This document shows, one piece after another, positions 25,301 to 37,826 of a DNA stretch of 64,000 bases. The stretch spans positions 46,924,950-46,988,949 of the forward strand of contig JAKCOZ010000005.1 in assembly GCA_022605955.1 (NCBI GenBank), in the 5' to 3' direction. The DNA is from Rallus limicola (Eukaryota > Chordata > Aves > Gruiformes > Rallidae). Made by a program: the position numbers and the translations under genes. The notes below the pieces were generated by a model. It made no database searches. It had not been told where the DNA came from and was given only the letters and a program-made list of their open reading frames with translations. Each line of letters opens with the position of its first letter. The stretch's first letter is position 1.

Positions 25301-26177
25301 AGGACCTTTTATTGCAGCACAAGTCTGCTGCTGGTCACAGGACATGTCACTGGTATGGGTAATGCCAGATCTGCATGCTGATCAGGGTGGACATGCTACA
25401 AGAAAGGCAACCAAATGCTGTCCTAGGAGGAACAGCTTTGAGATAATAGTTGTGTCATTGAATCTGACCCCTCAACAATGCTCTTTAGATTTTTACTTGT
25501 TGGGAAATGAAGTCCAAGCATTTTACAAGTGTTTTCAAGATTAATGAAAGATCTTTAATGTAGCAGTAATTGGATTTCTATGTTAATCAAGTTTTGATTA
25601 TGTGTTACATGCTCAGGGTCACTGTTTCAAAAGGGTAATGCCAAAACCATCTTCCTTGTCTGCAGGTTTTGTGGCTAACCTTGCACTTTCTTCATCTGAG
25701 TAGGAGGGGGATGGGATCAAATGACAAAGTCTAGATTCAGATATTGAGAATCCAACTACAGACTTGAAATTAGTTTTATCAGGGAAATAGATTACTTTGC
25801 TGCAGCTCAGACCCAGAGCCGAGTCCACAAATCCCAATGCTCTTATGCTCTTTATTCAGCAGCTTCATTTGTACCCAAACAAATGCCATGGCAAATGTGT
25901 ATCCAAGTTCTGCAATGGGCATTTTCCTATAAATTCAGACTCATGCACACTTTGTTTAGCTCACCTACTTTTTTGCAAATTTTTGCCAAGGTCTGTCAGG
26001 GTTTTTTTCACCATGCTACATCTACTAAATTTCTCCATTACTTTCATAGAAGTTTGTTATTTGAAACTTGGGAGTATGAACAGTTTGCCTGTCAAATTGC
26101 ATGCAGATCCTTCCTTCCTATGGATATATATACACACATATATAGACAGCTAGCTTTTGGAGGTTGTGGGGGATTTT

Positions 26178-26218
26178 GGGGGGGGGGTGGGTTTTTTTCT
26201 TTTTTTTTTTTTTTTTTT
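26178..26218 (+). repeat. Low-complexity G run followed by T run
   Basis: Ten G (26178-26187) and a short GT stretch are followed by a T run of 7 and then 18, interrupted by a single C. The block is preceded by a TATA/CACA-rich stretch. On the minus strand it would read as an A tract, but no retrocopy body is recognisable beside it. Confidence 0.9.
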
Positions 26219-26488
26219 GCAAGTATTATAATGTTTGAATTTTCTTCCCAGTACACATTTTCAAAATAAACAACCTAAAGCAGGGTTTGAATTGTGAGAG
26301 GGAAGGCCTGTATGTATCTTTCAGAACAAATGTGTGGGTGATACAAATCTGGAGCTCAGTTAGTTTCCAGATGACAAGTCACAGAGTCCTTTCCTTAGGT
26401 TCCAGCCATTCTGGCAGACTTTAAACCAGAGAAGAGGGCTGCTTTATCAGAAACATTTAAGAGAATCATTTGGAAGGGAGGTAGGAAA

Positions 26489-26506
26489 AAAAAAAAAAAA
26501 AAAAAA
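26489..26506. repeat. Poly-A run
   Basis: An uninterrupted A run of about 20 bases lies in a purine-rich context. No processed pseudogene, SINE or target-site duplication was recognised around it. Confidence 0.9.
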
Positions 26507-28524
26507 GAGATGTTTACCAGTTGAAGTCCTAAGTGGTGTGGACAGATCATTAGCATTAGAGCCTATTTACAGCACCTGAGGAGCTGATACAGCTACCTTA
26601 AAACAGAGGTATCATTGTATTCTGGAAGGTAGCTTTTATCCACATAGGATGTTAGTACTTGTCTCTTGCATAATTTGCACAATTAAAAATTCAGACCTTG
26701 AAAGAGATATTATATGATAAATGTGTCTAAATTGTGCTGGGCTTATTCGTAAGAGTTGGAAAAGAGAGATCTCTCATAAAAATAAAACTGAATATTTTGT
26801 TTCTGTTGACCTGACAGTCTTTCATTGCAGAAGGGGTGACTTCTATAACAAGTATCCAAAACCCACGGACACATCTATTCAACAAGTGTGTTCAATATTA
26901 GCTGAAATATAAGGCGATTAAGATATAAAAATTCAGTTACATGTTGGCATGACACAAAACCTCTTAGAGGACCAGCTGTCAGAACTGAGTTCTCTTAAGC
27001 AAATGCCATTATTGTCAGTGGAATGTGAAATATATTCATACTAAAGGCATACAAATTGTCTTTTATTTAAAGGTACTATCCACAACCTAAGGCTTTGAAA
27101 GGATTGAATAGAAATATCATGAATAAAATTACAGCTTTCAGAATATAGACATTAAAGGTGTTTAGATTATTTTAAATGAAGTTTCTTCAGCAGGCAAACT
27201 GAAAACTGCAAAGGGCAAATCAAAATGAACAGTAAGAATCCAGACCCGCATCTAGGGAGCATGCTGTTGTGCAGAGCACTAAGAAGTCAAGTGTGTGGAG
27301 CAGCTTGGGGTGGGAGAAAGAACATGGAATTTCAAACTGGGAGGTGCGCCATCTACCCCACGAAGCTTCTCTGGTTAGCCCAGCGCTGTGCTTGGTACTG
27401 GGCTGCACAGAAATGGAAGAGCTGAGCCAGCTCTTTAAGGACTTATCTATTACTTCTGGTAACTTGATTTGGATCGGAGCCTTCAAAGCACATTTCTGTT
27501 TCCTACCGATGAGACGACCATTTCTGAGGTTAAATACCTGAGCATAGTTATTGCTGTCTGTACGTGAGAAAAGAATGCAGTGCTGAGTGAAAAAGCCCAA
27601 ATACAAAGGTGACTAAAGCAGAGTGAAACAGTGTAAGGAAGAGAAGCTGTGACAATATCTGTACTTTCTTCTGCTGCCTCCTCATGCCTCTGTTAGCCTC
27701 TCCTTAAAGTCTGTGGGGAGTGACTGATTTCAGCTCCAGCCAGTAGACTCTTAAATGCAAACCATTAGGTTCAGTAAAGTGATCCTACAAAAGTCTGTCC
27801 CCATTAAATTTGTTTCTCTGTGTTTCTAGAAGATGAAGGGATGAACAGGTGAAAAATGAGTTACAAGGGAAGAAAAGCATGCAATTCAAGGAGGAAGACA
27901 CATTTTCTGACTTTCTCTCTAGAGGTAGGAAGAATATGTTTACTTTCTCATGAGAATGGAGGACTGTTCATATTCATGCCATACTCCAAATTGTCTGCAT
28001 CACCCAAAGGTTGCCTACTGCTCTGGATCACATCTGGAATAAGTCAGCTGGTGAAGTTGGGACAGAAGGGAGTTAAATTCTGTTGTGGCAAAGTTTGGCC
28101 AGCATTTCTCCAAGAAAGCAGAGACACAGTAGCCCTGAGCATTCCTAGGGATGAAGGGATCTTCACATGGCTTGCTCCCCAGACTCTGCTCTTGACATAA
28201 CTCCGGAATAATGTTCATTTCTGTAAGAGCTGCTATTTTCTGTCTTTCCAGAGGCTGATATTTTTTGTATAAAACATCTGGCTAGAAATAGTGAGTTACA
28301 ATGTAGAGTTGCAGTGTATAAAAGGTAAGAAAAGCAGCAGAAAAGACTGACTGCAACAAATACTTCTTGCTGTAACAAAGGTTTTTGGGGGGCTGCCTCA
28401 CACAGAAAGTGTTGAAGTTGTTGAACAGACGTTGCCTGCTTTTTAATGTCTGGCAGAGTCCTAGCAGTCTGCACTGCATCTCACCAGGGAATCCAGACTA
28501 CTAAGCAGTGATGAGAAAGGAGGG

Positions 28525-28541
28525 AAAAAAAAAAAAAAAAG
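28525..28541. repeat. Poly-A run
   Basis: This is a short A homopolymer after a gggaggga-like purine stretch. It is simple sequence and nothing further can be supported. Confidence 0.85.
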
Positions 28542-31500
28542 AGGTATTGAGAAATCAAGGTAGCAAAATTAGAGGTAGACTTCAATTTATGATTTGGAAG
28601 CCAAGAAGAGCTCTCCAGGCGACTGGGCAAACTGCCTTCAGTTGCAGAAGCTCTCCTTACAGCTTTGAGTGGCCAGCTTCTAGATTGCTTTGGTTTGTAG
28701 TCACGGATAAGCACTCCCTCTGGAAATTACTGAAAGCAGCCTGCCACATCAGCTCACAAGCTTATAAAGTTATATTTTAATTGTGTTATTAAGCCTTTCT
28801 CACTTTTGCTTTTGTCTGTTTACCTTCCTGATTCATCTGGATCAAGCTGTGCTGGAACAGGAATGTGGTTCCTCCTGAATTGTGCTGTTTATTTGTAATA
28901 GGGCATATAATGAGAACATGTGAATCCCACTGCCCAGAAGCAAGCTGAAATTTATCTTCCTCTTTTTATTAAAGGACTGAGATTGGAGGGGTGCTTAGGG
29001 GGAGCATTATAGAAATGTTCTTAAGTATTAGGGAAAGAATTTAGTTCCTGTTGCAAAAAGCATCCAGACATAGGCTGATGGATAGAGGTTATAATCTCTG
29101 TTCTCACCTTAGCTACTTCCTCCCTTTCCCAACCCTTTTCTCCTTCCTCTGATTTGAAATTCATCTTTGCCTGGCTCAAGGGACTCATTTTAGTGGGATG
29201 TCTTAGTGTTTCCCAGAATGGTTATGCTAAGCAGCTGAAAAAATTAAATACACTCTTTTGGCTCCAGGACCAGTCAGAAAGAATTACTACTGGGACCAGG
29301 GGAAGGAGGAATTGCAGATGTCACTTCTTTTTTGCTTTATAGTAGTGTATATTACCTTCTTTGAGTAAATTACTGATTTATCTTTTTAATTATATCTGGT
29401 CACAGTTGCATTTTGATCCTCTTTTGTCACAGAAGTCTTACAGGACAGAAGCTTCTGTTGTATCTCTAACTTAAATCCACAGGTGCTTGCCTTAAACAAA
29501 AAAACCAAAACACTAATCTTTGCTCTATTACCAAAGAATCTTTGAGATAATGTTGGTCATGCTTAAAGTGAGACACAGCACAGAGCCCTCAGACACTTTC
29601 AGTAGCCATTGGTGCAGCCAGTTCTACTGCAGTCTCTGTTCTTTACCATTTAGTCCCCACATCCCTCAGGGCTGTATGATGTTGCTAAAGCAACAAGCCA
29701 AGGAGGTGAGCTAGAGGGACTTTTTGGCAGTAGAATAGATCACTGGTTTGTTAGCACAAACAAACAAATACATTGATATAATAATAATCCTTTATTCTAG
29801 AAATACTCAAATACTTATCTGTGTATATATAATTCAGATTCCTAGGAAAACTATCACTACACACAGACTCAAGTATAAGGTGTTGAACAGAAACAATGAG
29901 AGCTACTGGCTATTACCTGAATGAACATATTTTGCCTGAATATTTCAAGATATTTTTAGTTTTCCTACAATAACAAATGATTCTCAGCTCTTTGATCAAC
30001 TTGATATAACAGCAAAAGTAGAGAAGGAAAAAAAAGAAGAAGGAATTGCCATCTGTCATCTTTGGCTAATTATTTCGAGCCCTACCTTGTTTTATACACT
30101 GCAACACACTATTTTAGGACTTGTTAACTGGGAAGCCTTCTACTCTGCAAGAGTATAAATGAGTTCACCTCTAGCAAGATCCCCACAGCTCAGCATGTTG
30201 TGCCATCATTTCATACAACCTTCCTCCCAACTTAATGTCATGATTTATTAGTTCAGTCAAATCTATTTTATCCTATTCCCTCAGCTGAACTGGCTTTTCA
30301 GTGTAAGACTGTTTTGTTGCCTCTTTTGTAAGTGTATGGGAAAGGAGAGGGAACAGGACTGCAGTCCTCCAAACTCCCGTTAGCAGTCCAGCAGCTCAGC
30401 ATTAACTCTTCTGTGATGTTTGGAGTGAGAAAGTCAATGAGGGAGCTCTCTGCAAGAGTGTAGAGACCCAATCAGGCAGCTGGTATTCATGTAAAATGAT
30501 GCTTCCACTATTCATGTGGAATGCAATATACAATGTGCTTCTTCAGAGAGGACCCAGGAGACCTCTACTTCCACCTGCCCTGCAGATGTAGCACCCCAAA
30601 GAACCAGACAGAGTGAGGAAGCAGCTTCATTACTGAAGAATTTCCAAAAAATTCATCTTGTGCCCTGAGATGTGGCATACATAAATAGAGGTCACAATTT
30701 TCTTTTCTTTTTTTGCCTTACAGCTGAACTACTTTAGCATTCTGGGTGAATTTAGACCTGTTTTTTTTAACTGTCTTGCTGAAATTTGTGTTGCTTTCTC
30801 ATTAATATTTTTAATGTTCAGGTGCATCATGCTGGATAAAGTAGAATCTATTCTCATTTTGTAAGTGCTGACAGTTGGCATACACACTGTCTTCCATTTT
30901 CACAAACAAGTATTGGGATTTATTAGTTCCTTCAGCAAGCTGATATTTTTCAATATAATTGGAAATCACATTTCCAGATAAATTTTTAAAGTCTAGATAT
31001 GACTATCAGTGTGATTAAGATTTAAGGTAACCAAAAGGAAACAAACAAGCAAGCTTTTAGGAAATACTAAAAGCTGTCCAAAAAATTAGATCCTCATGAG
31101 CATTTAAAAAGGGAAATAAAAATTATCTTTCAATGATTTTTTTTTTTTAGTTAATGAAATGGATAAACAACCTGAGCTAAAATCCTGGATTTGTGCAATT
31201 TAAGATTTGGCATACTTGGAGATAAACTATGGTATTGTCCTCCGCAATAGTAGGTTTATTTTCTTTTGAAATTAAGAACTACAAGTGGACAGTGATGGTA
31301 GGAAAAAAAGGTTGTTTTTTTTTTAGAGACCCCTACAGAAAGGTTACTAAATGTCATCCCACGACTCTGAACTTCCCTGGGGGCTTTCATTTGAAAACAC
31401 CATATAAGATCAAACTCAGTGATTACACTGTGCCTGGGTGAATTTGTTCTGTTTTAAAAAAACTATCAAATTGGAACCAGGGTCAAACATTTTGAAAATG

Positions 31501-32564
31501 GATTTTATATGCCCTGATTATATTCCATTTCACTGGTCATCTCCTAATTTTAACAAGGACAAGAAGCAGAGCAAAGCTATTTTTACATCAAGATCATCTA
31601 AACACAAGTAAGAGTAGAGTGCATGTGCAGAGCCCCAGGGGACTAAAAAATGGGAATTCAAACCAATTTTCCAAGATTGCTGGGTTTTTTTCACTCCACA
31701 GAGTGTAGACTGTGCCAAAAAATACCCAAAGGATCTCACTTATGTCTTTCCTGCACTAGCAGCACTCTTAGAATGAAAATACACTCACATTATTCAAAAA
31801 AAGTAAACAGACTGCAAGAATGCAATCTAAAGCTTAGCCTGTCTTTATTTTTTAAATCTATTTCTTACTTTGAAATGTATTTCAATATTTCATATAACAT
31901 TGAAAACTATAGGATAAGTGAATGACATTCCTTCTGTATACCTACCACTTGAAATAAAGTCAAACAAAGAGCAAAGAGTATAATCAGGAGAAAATCAGAA
32001 GTGAATTTAAGCAAAATATAGAAAAATTAATCATTACTTAAACTTATACTGTGTGCTGCATAGGAATGTCATTGGACCAGTCATAACTCCTCCATCCTTT
32101 CAACATCCCTGTACCTATAGCAATTAAAAAATCCTTACTTCAGGAGAACGAGGATTTATGCAAACCTGATAAAGGAGAGAGAATATATACATACCAGCAA
32201 TAAAGAAAGACGAGCAAACCACCCAGATAACTGTGGCATCAACAATGAAGTGCAATGCATCTGTATTATAAGAACTACTCCATCAGAAAAAAAACAAACC
32301 TGGTAGTAGGCAGCTGTGGATATTGCAGCTTCCTAAACAACTTTCATTTTTTTATACATGCTAATAACAATTATTGCAGGCTTGGCTGAGGCAAACATCT
32401 AGAGTACTATAATAAAGAGATCTGCTGTTATTCCCCTAGTTTGGAAAACATAGCACAACTGAACGATGAGAGACTACAGACTGACGTGAAGAAATGAAAC
32501 ATTTTATGGACATCAGAAAGTTAGAAAGAAAGCATAACTTCACAAAACATCACTTATTAGTTAC

Positions 32565-32654
32565 CTGTCCCAGAGAGTAGGTGAAGATTTTGCGAGCCTG
32601 CCCTGGAGAATTCTAGGTTGCCATAGGCAGGTTGGCACCCAGGAATTTCGTACC
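32565..32654 (-). other. Candidate upstream exon, phase-compatible with the BEGAIN-like 18.8 kb exon
   Basis: On the minus strand a pyrimidine-rich acceptor (tctattcatgctgcag) precedes 32654 and a donor CAG|GTAACT follows 32565. The 90 nt ends with GAC AG in one open frame, so splicing to 18941 would complete an AG|T Ser codon and continue in frame into TLQEQKGEL. The codon just before LQEQ in mammalian BEGAIN is also preceded by a Ser, which fits but proves nothing. A second frame is open as well (YEIPGCQPAYGNLEFSRAG). No start Met lies in the compatible frame, so a further 5' exon would be needed. Confidence 0.2.
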
Positions 32655-34571
32655 CTGCAGCATGAATAGAGGATAAACCATGGCTAGGTATGGCTCATAA
32701 GACATACGAGTGATAACCTAGCTAGATTTGCTGCACATTAATAGGCTATGGCATAATTTGGTACTTATTATTATTCAGGATATCTTTCTTTAAAGCAGAA
32801 TTAAAACTACAAACCGAAGTGATGTTACAGCACACACATTTAGTGATTGTCTCATATGACTATTGTAGGTCAGAATAAGCTTTTATAATTGACCTTATGA
32901 TGGCTGTAAATCAGTGCTACTCCTATTTTACTGGAGAAGCATTTGGTCTTCAGAGTTGTGAATCAAACCCTTATATTTTTGCATTGTAAAAACATCAGAT
33001 TAAACAAATTTATGCCTCATTAAAAGAGGGTCAGAAAATTCCTTCTGAGCACCATAGTGAGAAAATGTTTAACAGTGGTAATTAAATCTGGGCTAAGGTT
33101 CAAGTTCCATATACCAGGTTCCATGAACATCTACCAGCAGCAGAACAATAGCTGCAAAATATTTGCTGGAAATAAAAAACACAAAATGAAGCCATCTGAA
33201 CTAGCAATATATGCTATGAGTAACGCACAGGAAAAGCAGATCCTGAGCCCAGGAGAAGGCCAACAAGGCAGGCAAATTAGCAATGAGAATTGTTGCTCAA
33301 CATTAGCATCAAGCAGTCCTGGTAAGATTCAAAACACTCTGTTCAGTCCTTAGTCAAGCAAATTCTCACTTGAGTCAAAGGTGGTTTTTCCTGAGTAAAA
33401 TCTGAGTAAGGACTACAGTATTTGGCCATGCAGAACACCTCTTACAGTACTGCTGTGCTCCAGTCCAATATCAGAAATGCAAGATAACATGCTTTGAAGG
33501 ATAAACTCAATAAAAGATCAGTTTTTCCTCACTCGGGCATATTCATATTTATGAACCAGAAATTTGCTAAGCTTTCCCTGTGGCCAGTGACTGCTACACA
33601 TGCAGCAAATCCTGCCTTCCGGTATTCAACATCAATTATCAGTGGGTATACTGTAAAGTAGGGACCTTCTGGACTGTGAACACATCCTTACATACAGGAC
33701 ACATTTCAGGAGAAGTAGCTGTGCTACAGAGAGTATCTAAGTGTTTGTGGGAAAGAACTCTGCTGAGTCTCTTCCCACTGCTATAAACCCACCCTGGGAT
33801 TGGGTTTGTGACAGGAACCACTGGCAGCAAGATGATGCTCTTTTTAAGGCACCCTGAGGAAAAGCACTAAGTGAATTCTACCACGTTACTCTAGTTGTAT
33901 ACCACTGAGTTGAATAAGGGAAGAACATTTAAGTATCTTTTAACTTCTTCCATACTGGAATTGGATTAAGTATGTGAACACACCAGAGATGACAGAAAAA
34001 ATGAGATGGCCTGAGGTTTAGGTGTTGTCATCAGATGAATTTACAGCAATATTAGTTTTAAAATCAATGTGGAGGTGAAAATAAATCTCTGCAATCTGTA
34101 ATACCTGGTATTGTTAGTTCTTTAGTGAACTGCCGGTATTACTTTGGATTATGTATCTCTCACAGCTTTTCTGATGTTCTCAAACTGCAGATCTCACAAT
34201 CAATAGGTGTCTGCTTATTTAATTCATTATGGATTTTCATTCTCAGCTATGGGCGTCAAGAAAACAGTCCATTGTAGGAATACAGATTTGAATTGGTCTC
34301 TACCTGATTCTCCATCTTACATCTGCCTATTTTTCAGCACCAAATTGTTAACTGCTCCTAAAATCAGGTCTTTGAAATCTTAATTTTGAAAAAAAAAAAC
34401 CAACCAGCACAATGAATTCAGGTTTGTCCAGAGACAGTGGAGATTTTTCAGACTGGTGCGTTTTCATATTTCCCAGCGCTTCGCTAAGTCCTCCATAGTA
34501 GTTTTCAAATGAAACAAGAAAACATGCAAATTCTGAGATGGATTACATGAAGATGTTGGACTTTTCAAGGG

Positions 34572-34597
34572 CCCCCCTCCCCACCCCCACCCCCCCC
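34572..34597 (-). other. G-quadruplex motif on the minus strand
   Basis: The plus strand carries C runs of 6, 4, 5 and 8 separated by the single bases T, A and A. The minus strand therefore has four G runs with loops of one nucleotide, the most stable class of intramolecular G-quadruplex. The surroundings are AT-rich, so the tract stands out. If the BEGAIN-like transcript spans this point, the G-rich strand is the RNA-like strand. Confidence 0.85.
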
Positions 34598-35475
34598 TTA
34601 ATAAATTTGGGGCTTTTGGAACAAAGAAGCCATTTGAGCAGGAAGAAATCACTGCTGTCTTCAGATCAATTACCAGATCTCTTCTGCATCATCTTAATCT
34701 AACCTCATACCTTTTACTCATCAATAGCAAATAGCTTTGCTATAGATAATCTCGACAAAACATTTTAAGGCTATAAGCTTGAGAGATGTTTTGACAAAGC
34801 GGGAAGAGAGGTGAATTCCACTTCAGCTGTTTGCTCAGCGTTTTTTCCTGACACGTTTTCAGTAGTAAGTCCCATGTAATTGCTCTGTAAATGAGCTAAA
34901 GCAGAGAAAACCTCTCTGCTCTGTGTTGTTGGTCTTTCAAAAGCTCCCCAAAAGCTCCCCAAAGGGATTTAGTAGCATCCTTTTTCAGATCATCAGTGTC
35001 AGTTGTAGTCAGCCTAATCATATTCTCTTCTGTAAGGTTGAAAAATTATTAGTAATTGTAAGATTTATTTATTTGCCTGATATACAAGCACAAAAATTAA
35101 TGTTATGTTCTGCAATTTACATGAAATATTATTTTTTCATTAGCAAATCAGAAATCAGCAAAACTTGCATACTTTTTTGTCTGAAGGAACTGTCAATTTA
35201 AAAAGAAACAATAAGGACAATGCTCCCCATTCTGTCACTCTGTTGTTTCCTTCCTGAAACAACAGGCATAAGAAACTTCTAAATATTGAAAATAATAAAC
35301 AAGCCTATTTAAAAAGAATATTGTATAGTCACAATATAAAAATAATAATTTCTTATGGGAAAAATATAATTCCCAAAAACATGGTGATAGAGTGTTTCAT
35401 ATGATCAGATTTTAAGATGACATTTTATTGTGCCATAGCATGATAAAATAATTCATTTTCCTTTTCTTCCTACAG

Positions 35476-35524
35476 AGCTTGCCTTATCCCTCACTGATGT
35501 GATTGAGACCGACTCCAGTGTCAA
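35476..35524 (+). other. Candidate plus-strand exon (49 nt)
   Basis: A strong polypyrimidine acceptor (ccttttcttcctacag) ends at 35475 and a donor AA|GTGAGG follows 35524. One frame is open and reads LALSLTDVIETDSSV. The 49-nt length changes phase and no partner exon is identified. It is on the opposite strand to the BEGAIN-like gene, so it would belong to another transcript, possibly a non-coding one. No homology is recognised. Confidence 0.22.
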
Positions 35525-35879
35525 GTGAGGTTCGAATTTGGGTATACTGTTGTAATAGCCTGTGTTTCTTTGTCTTGTCCTAGAACATGCAGTATGTTAC
35601 TTCAAATATTGTCTGTGGCTCATCTGACAATAATCACGGGAGATACTTACAGATCTAGAGCTAATCTGGGGGAAAAAAAAAAAGACACGAAGTGGATTTC
35701 TCAGTGAAATATGATCAACAGTTAATTTCACTGTCTAGAGAAAAGCAACTAATAGTTCCTCAGTTTTGGTGGCAGAAGGTGATTGATCCACCATTTCCGG
35801 AATAGATTCACACAGACTGCTTTGCCTATTTAAGAAATGCTATGAGAAAAGTAAACACAATTCCCCTCATGCTCTCCTC

Positions 35880-35899
35880 TCCGTATTTCATAGGTAAGT
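35880..35899 (+). other. Recursive-splice-like junction (AG|GTAAGT)
   Basis: A pyrimidine-rich tract (ctctcctctccgtatttcat) runs directly into AG|GTAAGT, with the join at 35893/35894. Acceptor and donor consensus abut with no exon between them, the form of a ratchet point used in recursive splicing of long introns. It is on the plus strand, where no gene is established; the pairing with the candidate exon 370 bp upstream is suggestive only. Confidence 0.25.
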
Positions 35900-37379
35900 A
35901 CAATTTTTTGCATCTGATATCTATAAAGATCCCTGGTTTGCATGTTACCCTTCAGAAACTCATGTCTTTTGTGCTAGAATATGAGTGGTTAATTTATAAA
36001 TGCCAATGTAAATCTGAATGATTTTTATGAAGTAATGTGTTTTTCAGAAGTTGGATAATGTCATGGTTGCTCCACTTGTGAGTGGAAGACTTATTGAATA
36101 GACTTTAGCAGTCTCTAAGTAAAAGCCACCCTGAATCTTACTTCTTTTAAAGGGAGAAGGACTTTCCGTAGAGCAGGAAAGAATGTGTCCTGGTCTGATT
36201 TTATCTTAATCTCAGTGCTCTTTAAGACCTGAAGGGGATTTGAAAGTCACCCTTAAACTAGGTTATGCTATTATGATTTCTGTACTTACCCAATTTATCC
36301 CCATTTTAGCCCAGTATGAAGTTAAGCACAAGAACCGCTATTTTTGCTTCCATTAACAGCATGCAGCTATTTTAAGGACGTGCTTCTATAAACACTAATA
36401 ACCTGAGATAAAACATTGACAGAGCAAGCTGGGAGAACCTCAGGGACACCTTGGAACATACTGTCACGACTCTACCTCCACAACCTGTCCTCATTGAAGA
36501 GGCACGTGGCAGTGATGCTGATTTAGCATCACAGACTTACAAGATGCTGTCAGCTGTGCTTGCTACCTACTTTCCTACCAGTCATGCCAATGTAGGCAAC
36601 TGGCTGTTATCTCACTGAACAAAGGCTGGAGCTAATAAAAATATCAAACAATGCATTTTTTGTGAGGAGGTGACAGTTCTATTCCTGGAGTTACCCAGAA
36701 CTATCTATGACCACAGCATTAAATAATGTAAAACTGCTGCAGAGACTACAACAATGTATCTTAATGAATATTTAAAATAACATTCCTTATTTGAAAAACA
36801 GGGTCATATGGAACTATGCTTCTCCTCCCCCCCAAGTTGAGGTAATCTGCAGGGACTGGACCAGTAACTTCACAGTAAGCACACAGATGCTAACAGAGTG
36901 CTTGGGAATATCAGGAGGCTAGGAATGTCTGCCAAGCAGAAAAGGGAGGAAGATGAGGACACTTGCTACCTGCAAAGTTTATATTTAATTTCTGGCAGTA
37001 TAGGAACACAGAGATGTTGCACTGCCAGCTCAGTTTAGTGCATTTTAGGAGATGGCATTTCACTGGCAAAAGACCTGCTGGCTTGGGCACCTCTCAGTAT
37101 CTTTCTGATATCCACTCTTTCCTCATGCAATTTCTTGTCTTTTTTTCTACCTCATTCTTCTAACAAGCTGCTGCCATGGCTTCTCTTCACCTCCACTTTT
37201 GCCCATCTGTGCATTCTTCATCTGATATGTGATCAAAAACACTTAAATGAGATTGAACCTATGTGAGATTTAATTGCCAAACTAATATGCCTATGTTAGC
37301 CAGGTATGATTTTTTTTTCTTGTAGATGCTTTTGAAGTGTTCAGATTTTAATGTTTATAAAAATGTTTTAGCAATAATT

Positions 37380-37826
37380 CCCGAGACTCTGGAAGGCTCC
37401 TTGGAGCACCTCTCCTATGAAGACAAGTTGAGAGAATTGGGCTTGTTCAGCTGGGAGAAGAGATGGCTCTGGGAACAGTTTATTGTGATCTTGCTGTACT
37501 TAAAGGGGCCTACAGGAAAACTGGAGAGGGGCTGTTTACAATGGTGTGTAGTGATAGAACAAGGGGTAATAGCTTTAAACTGAAAGAGGGTAGATTTATA
37601 TTGAATGTAGGGAAAAAATTCATCCCTCTGAAGGTGGTGAGTGATGGGAGATGGTTGTCCAGAGAAGCTGTGGTTGCCCCTTCCCTGGCAGTGTTCAAGG
37701 CCAGGTTGGATGGGACTTTGGGCAGCCTGGGCTAGTGGAGGGTGTCCCTGCCCATGGCATGGGGAGGGCATGAAACTAGATGATCTTTGAGGTGCCATCA
37801 GTTTGTCATTCTATTCTATGATTTCA
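37380..37826 (+). mobile_element. CR1 LINE, 5'-truncated 3' end fragment
   Basis: The sequence is the 3' terminal part of an avian-type CR1 non-LTR retrotransposon. It translates patchily as LEHLSYEDKLRELGLFSWEK, which is the end of the reverse transcriptase ORF. The 3' untranslated part follows, with the landmarks 'gagaagctgtgg', 'gttcaaggccaggttggatg' and 'gatgatctttgaggt', and then the terminal attctatgat box. The coding part is out of frame in places and carries stops. It is too short to be mobile. Its sequence resembles the copy at 56453-57683 closely enough to suggest the same or a sister subfamily. Confidence 0.95.

Larger units (their letters stand above)
18942..37379. other. Long 5' intron and/or upstream flank of the BEGAIN-like gene, proximal part
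   Basis: No gene is recognised. Open frames on both strands reach about 128 codons (for example 27220-27606 minus, 24894-25262 plus, 25883-26269 plus), but none resembles a known protein. It contains a (TG)n microsatellite, several poly-A and poly-T runs and the candidate splice units listed separately. By position it is either intron before the 18.9 kb exon or 5' flanking DNA. The absence of a CpG island means the main promoter is not evident here. Confidence 0.5.

Noticed and set aside
25883..26269. 128-codon plus-strand open frame ending in a Gly/Phe run
   Set aside because: The C-terminal half is translated from the G run and T run at 26178-26218, so length alone is not evidence of coding.
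27220..27606. 128-codon minus-strand open frame
   Set aside because: No recognisable domain, shadow frames on the other strand, and no good splice or start context. Kept as non-coding.
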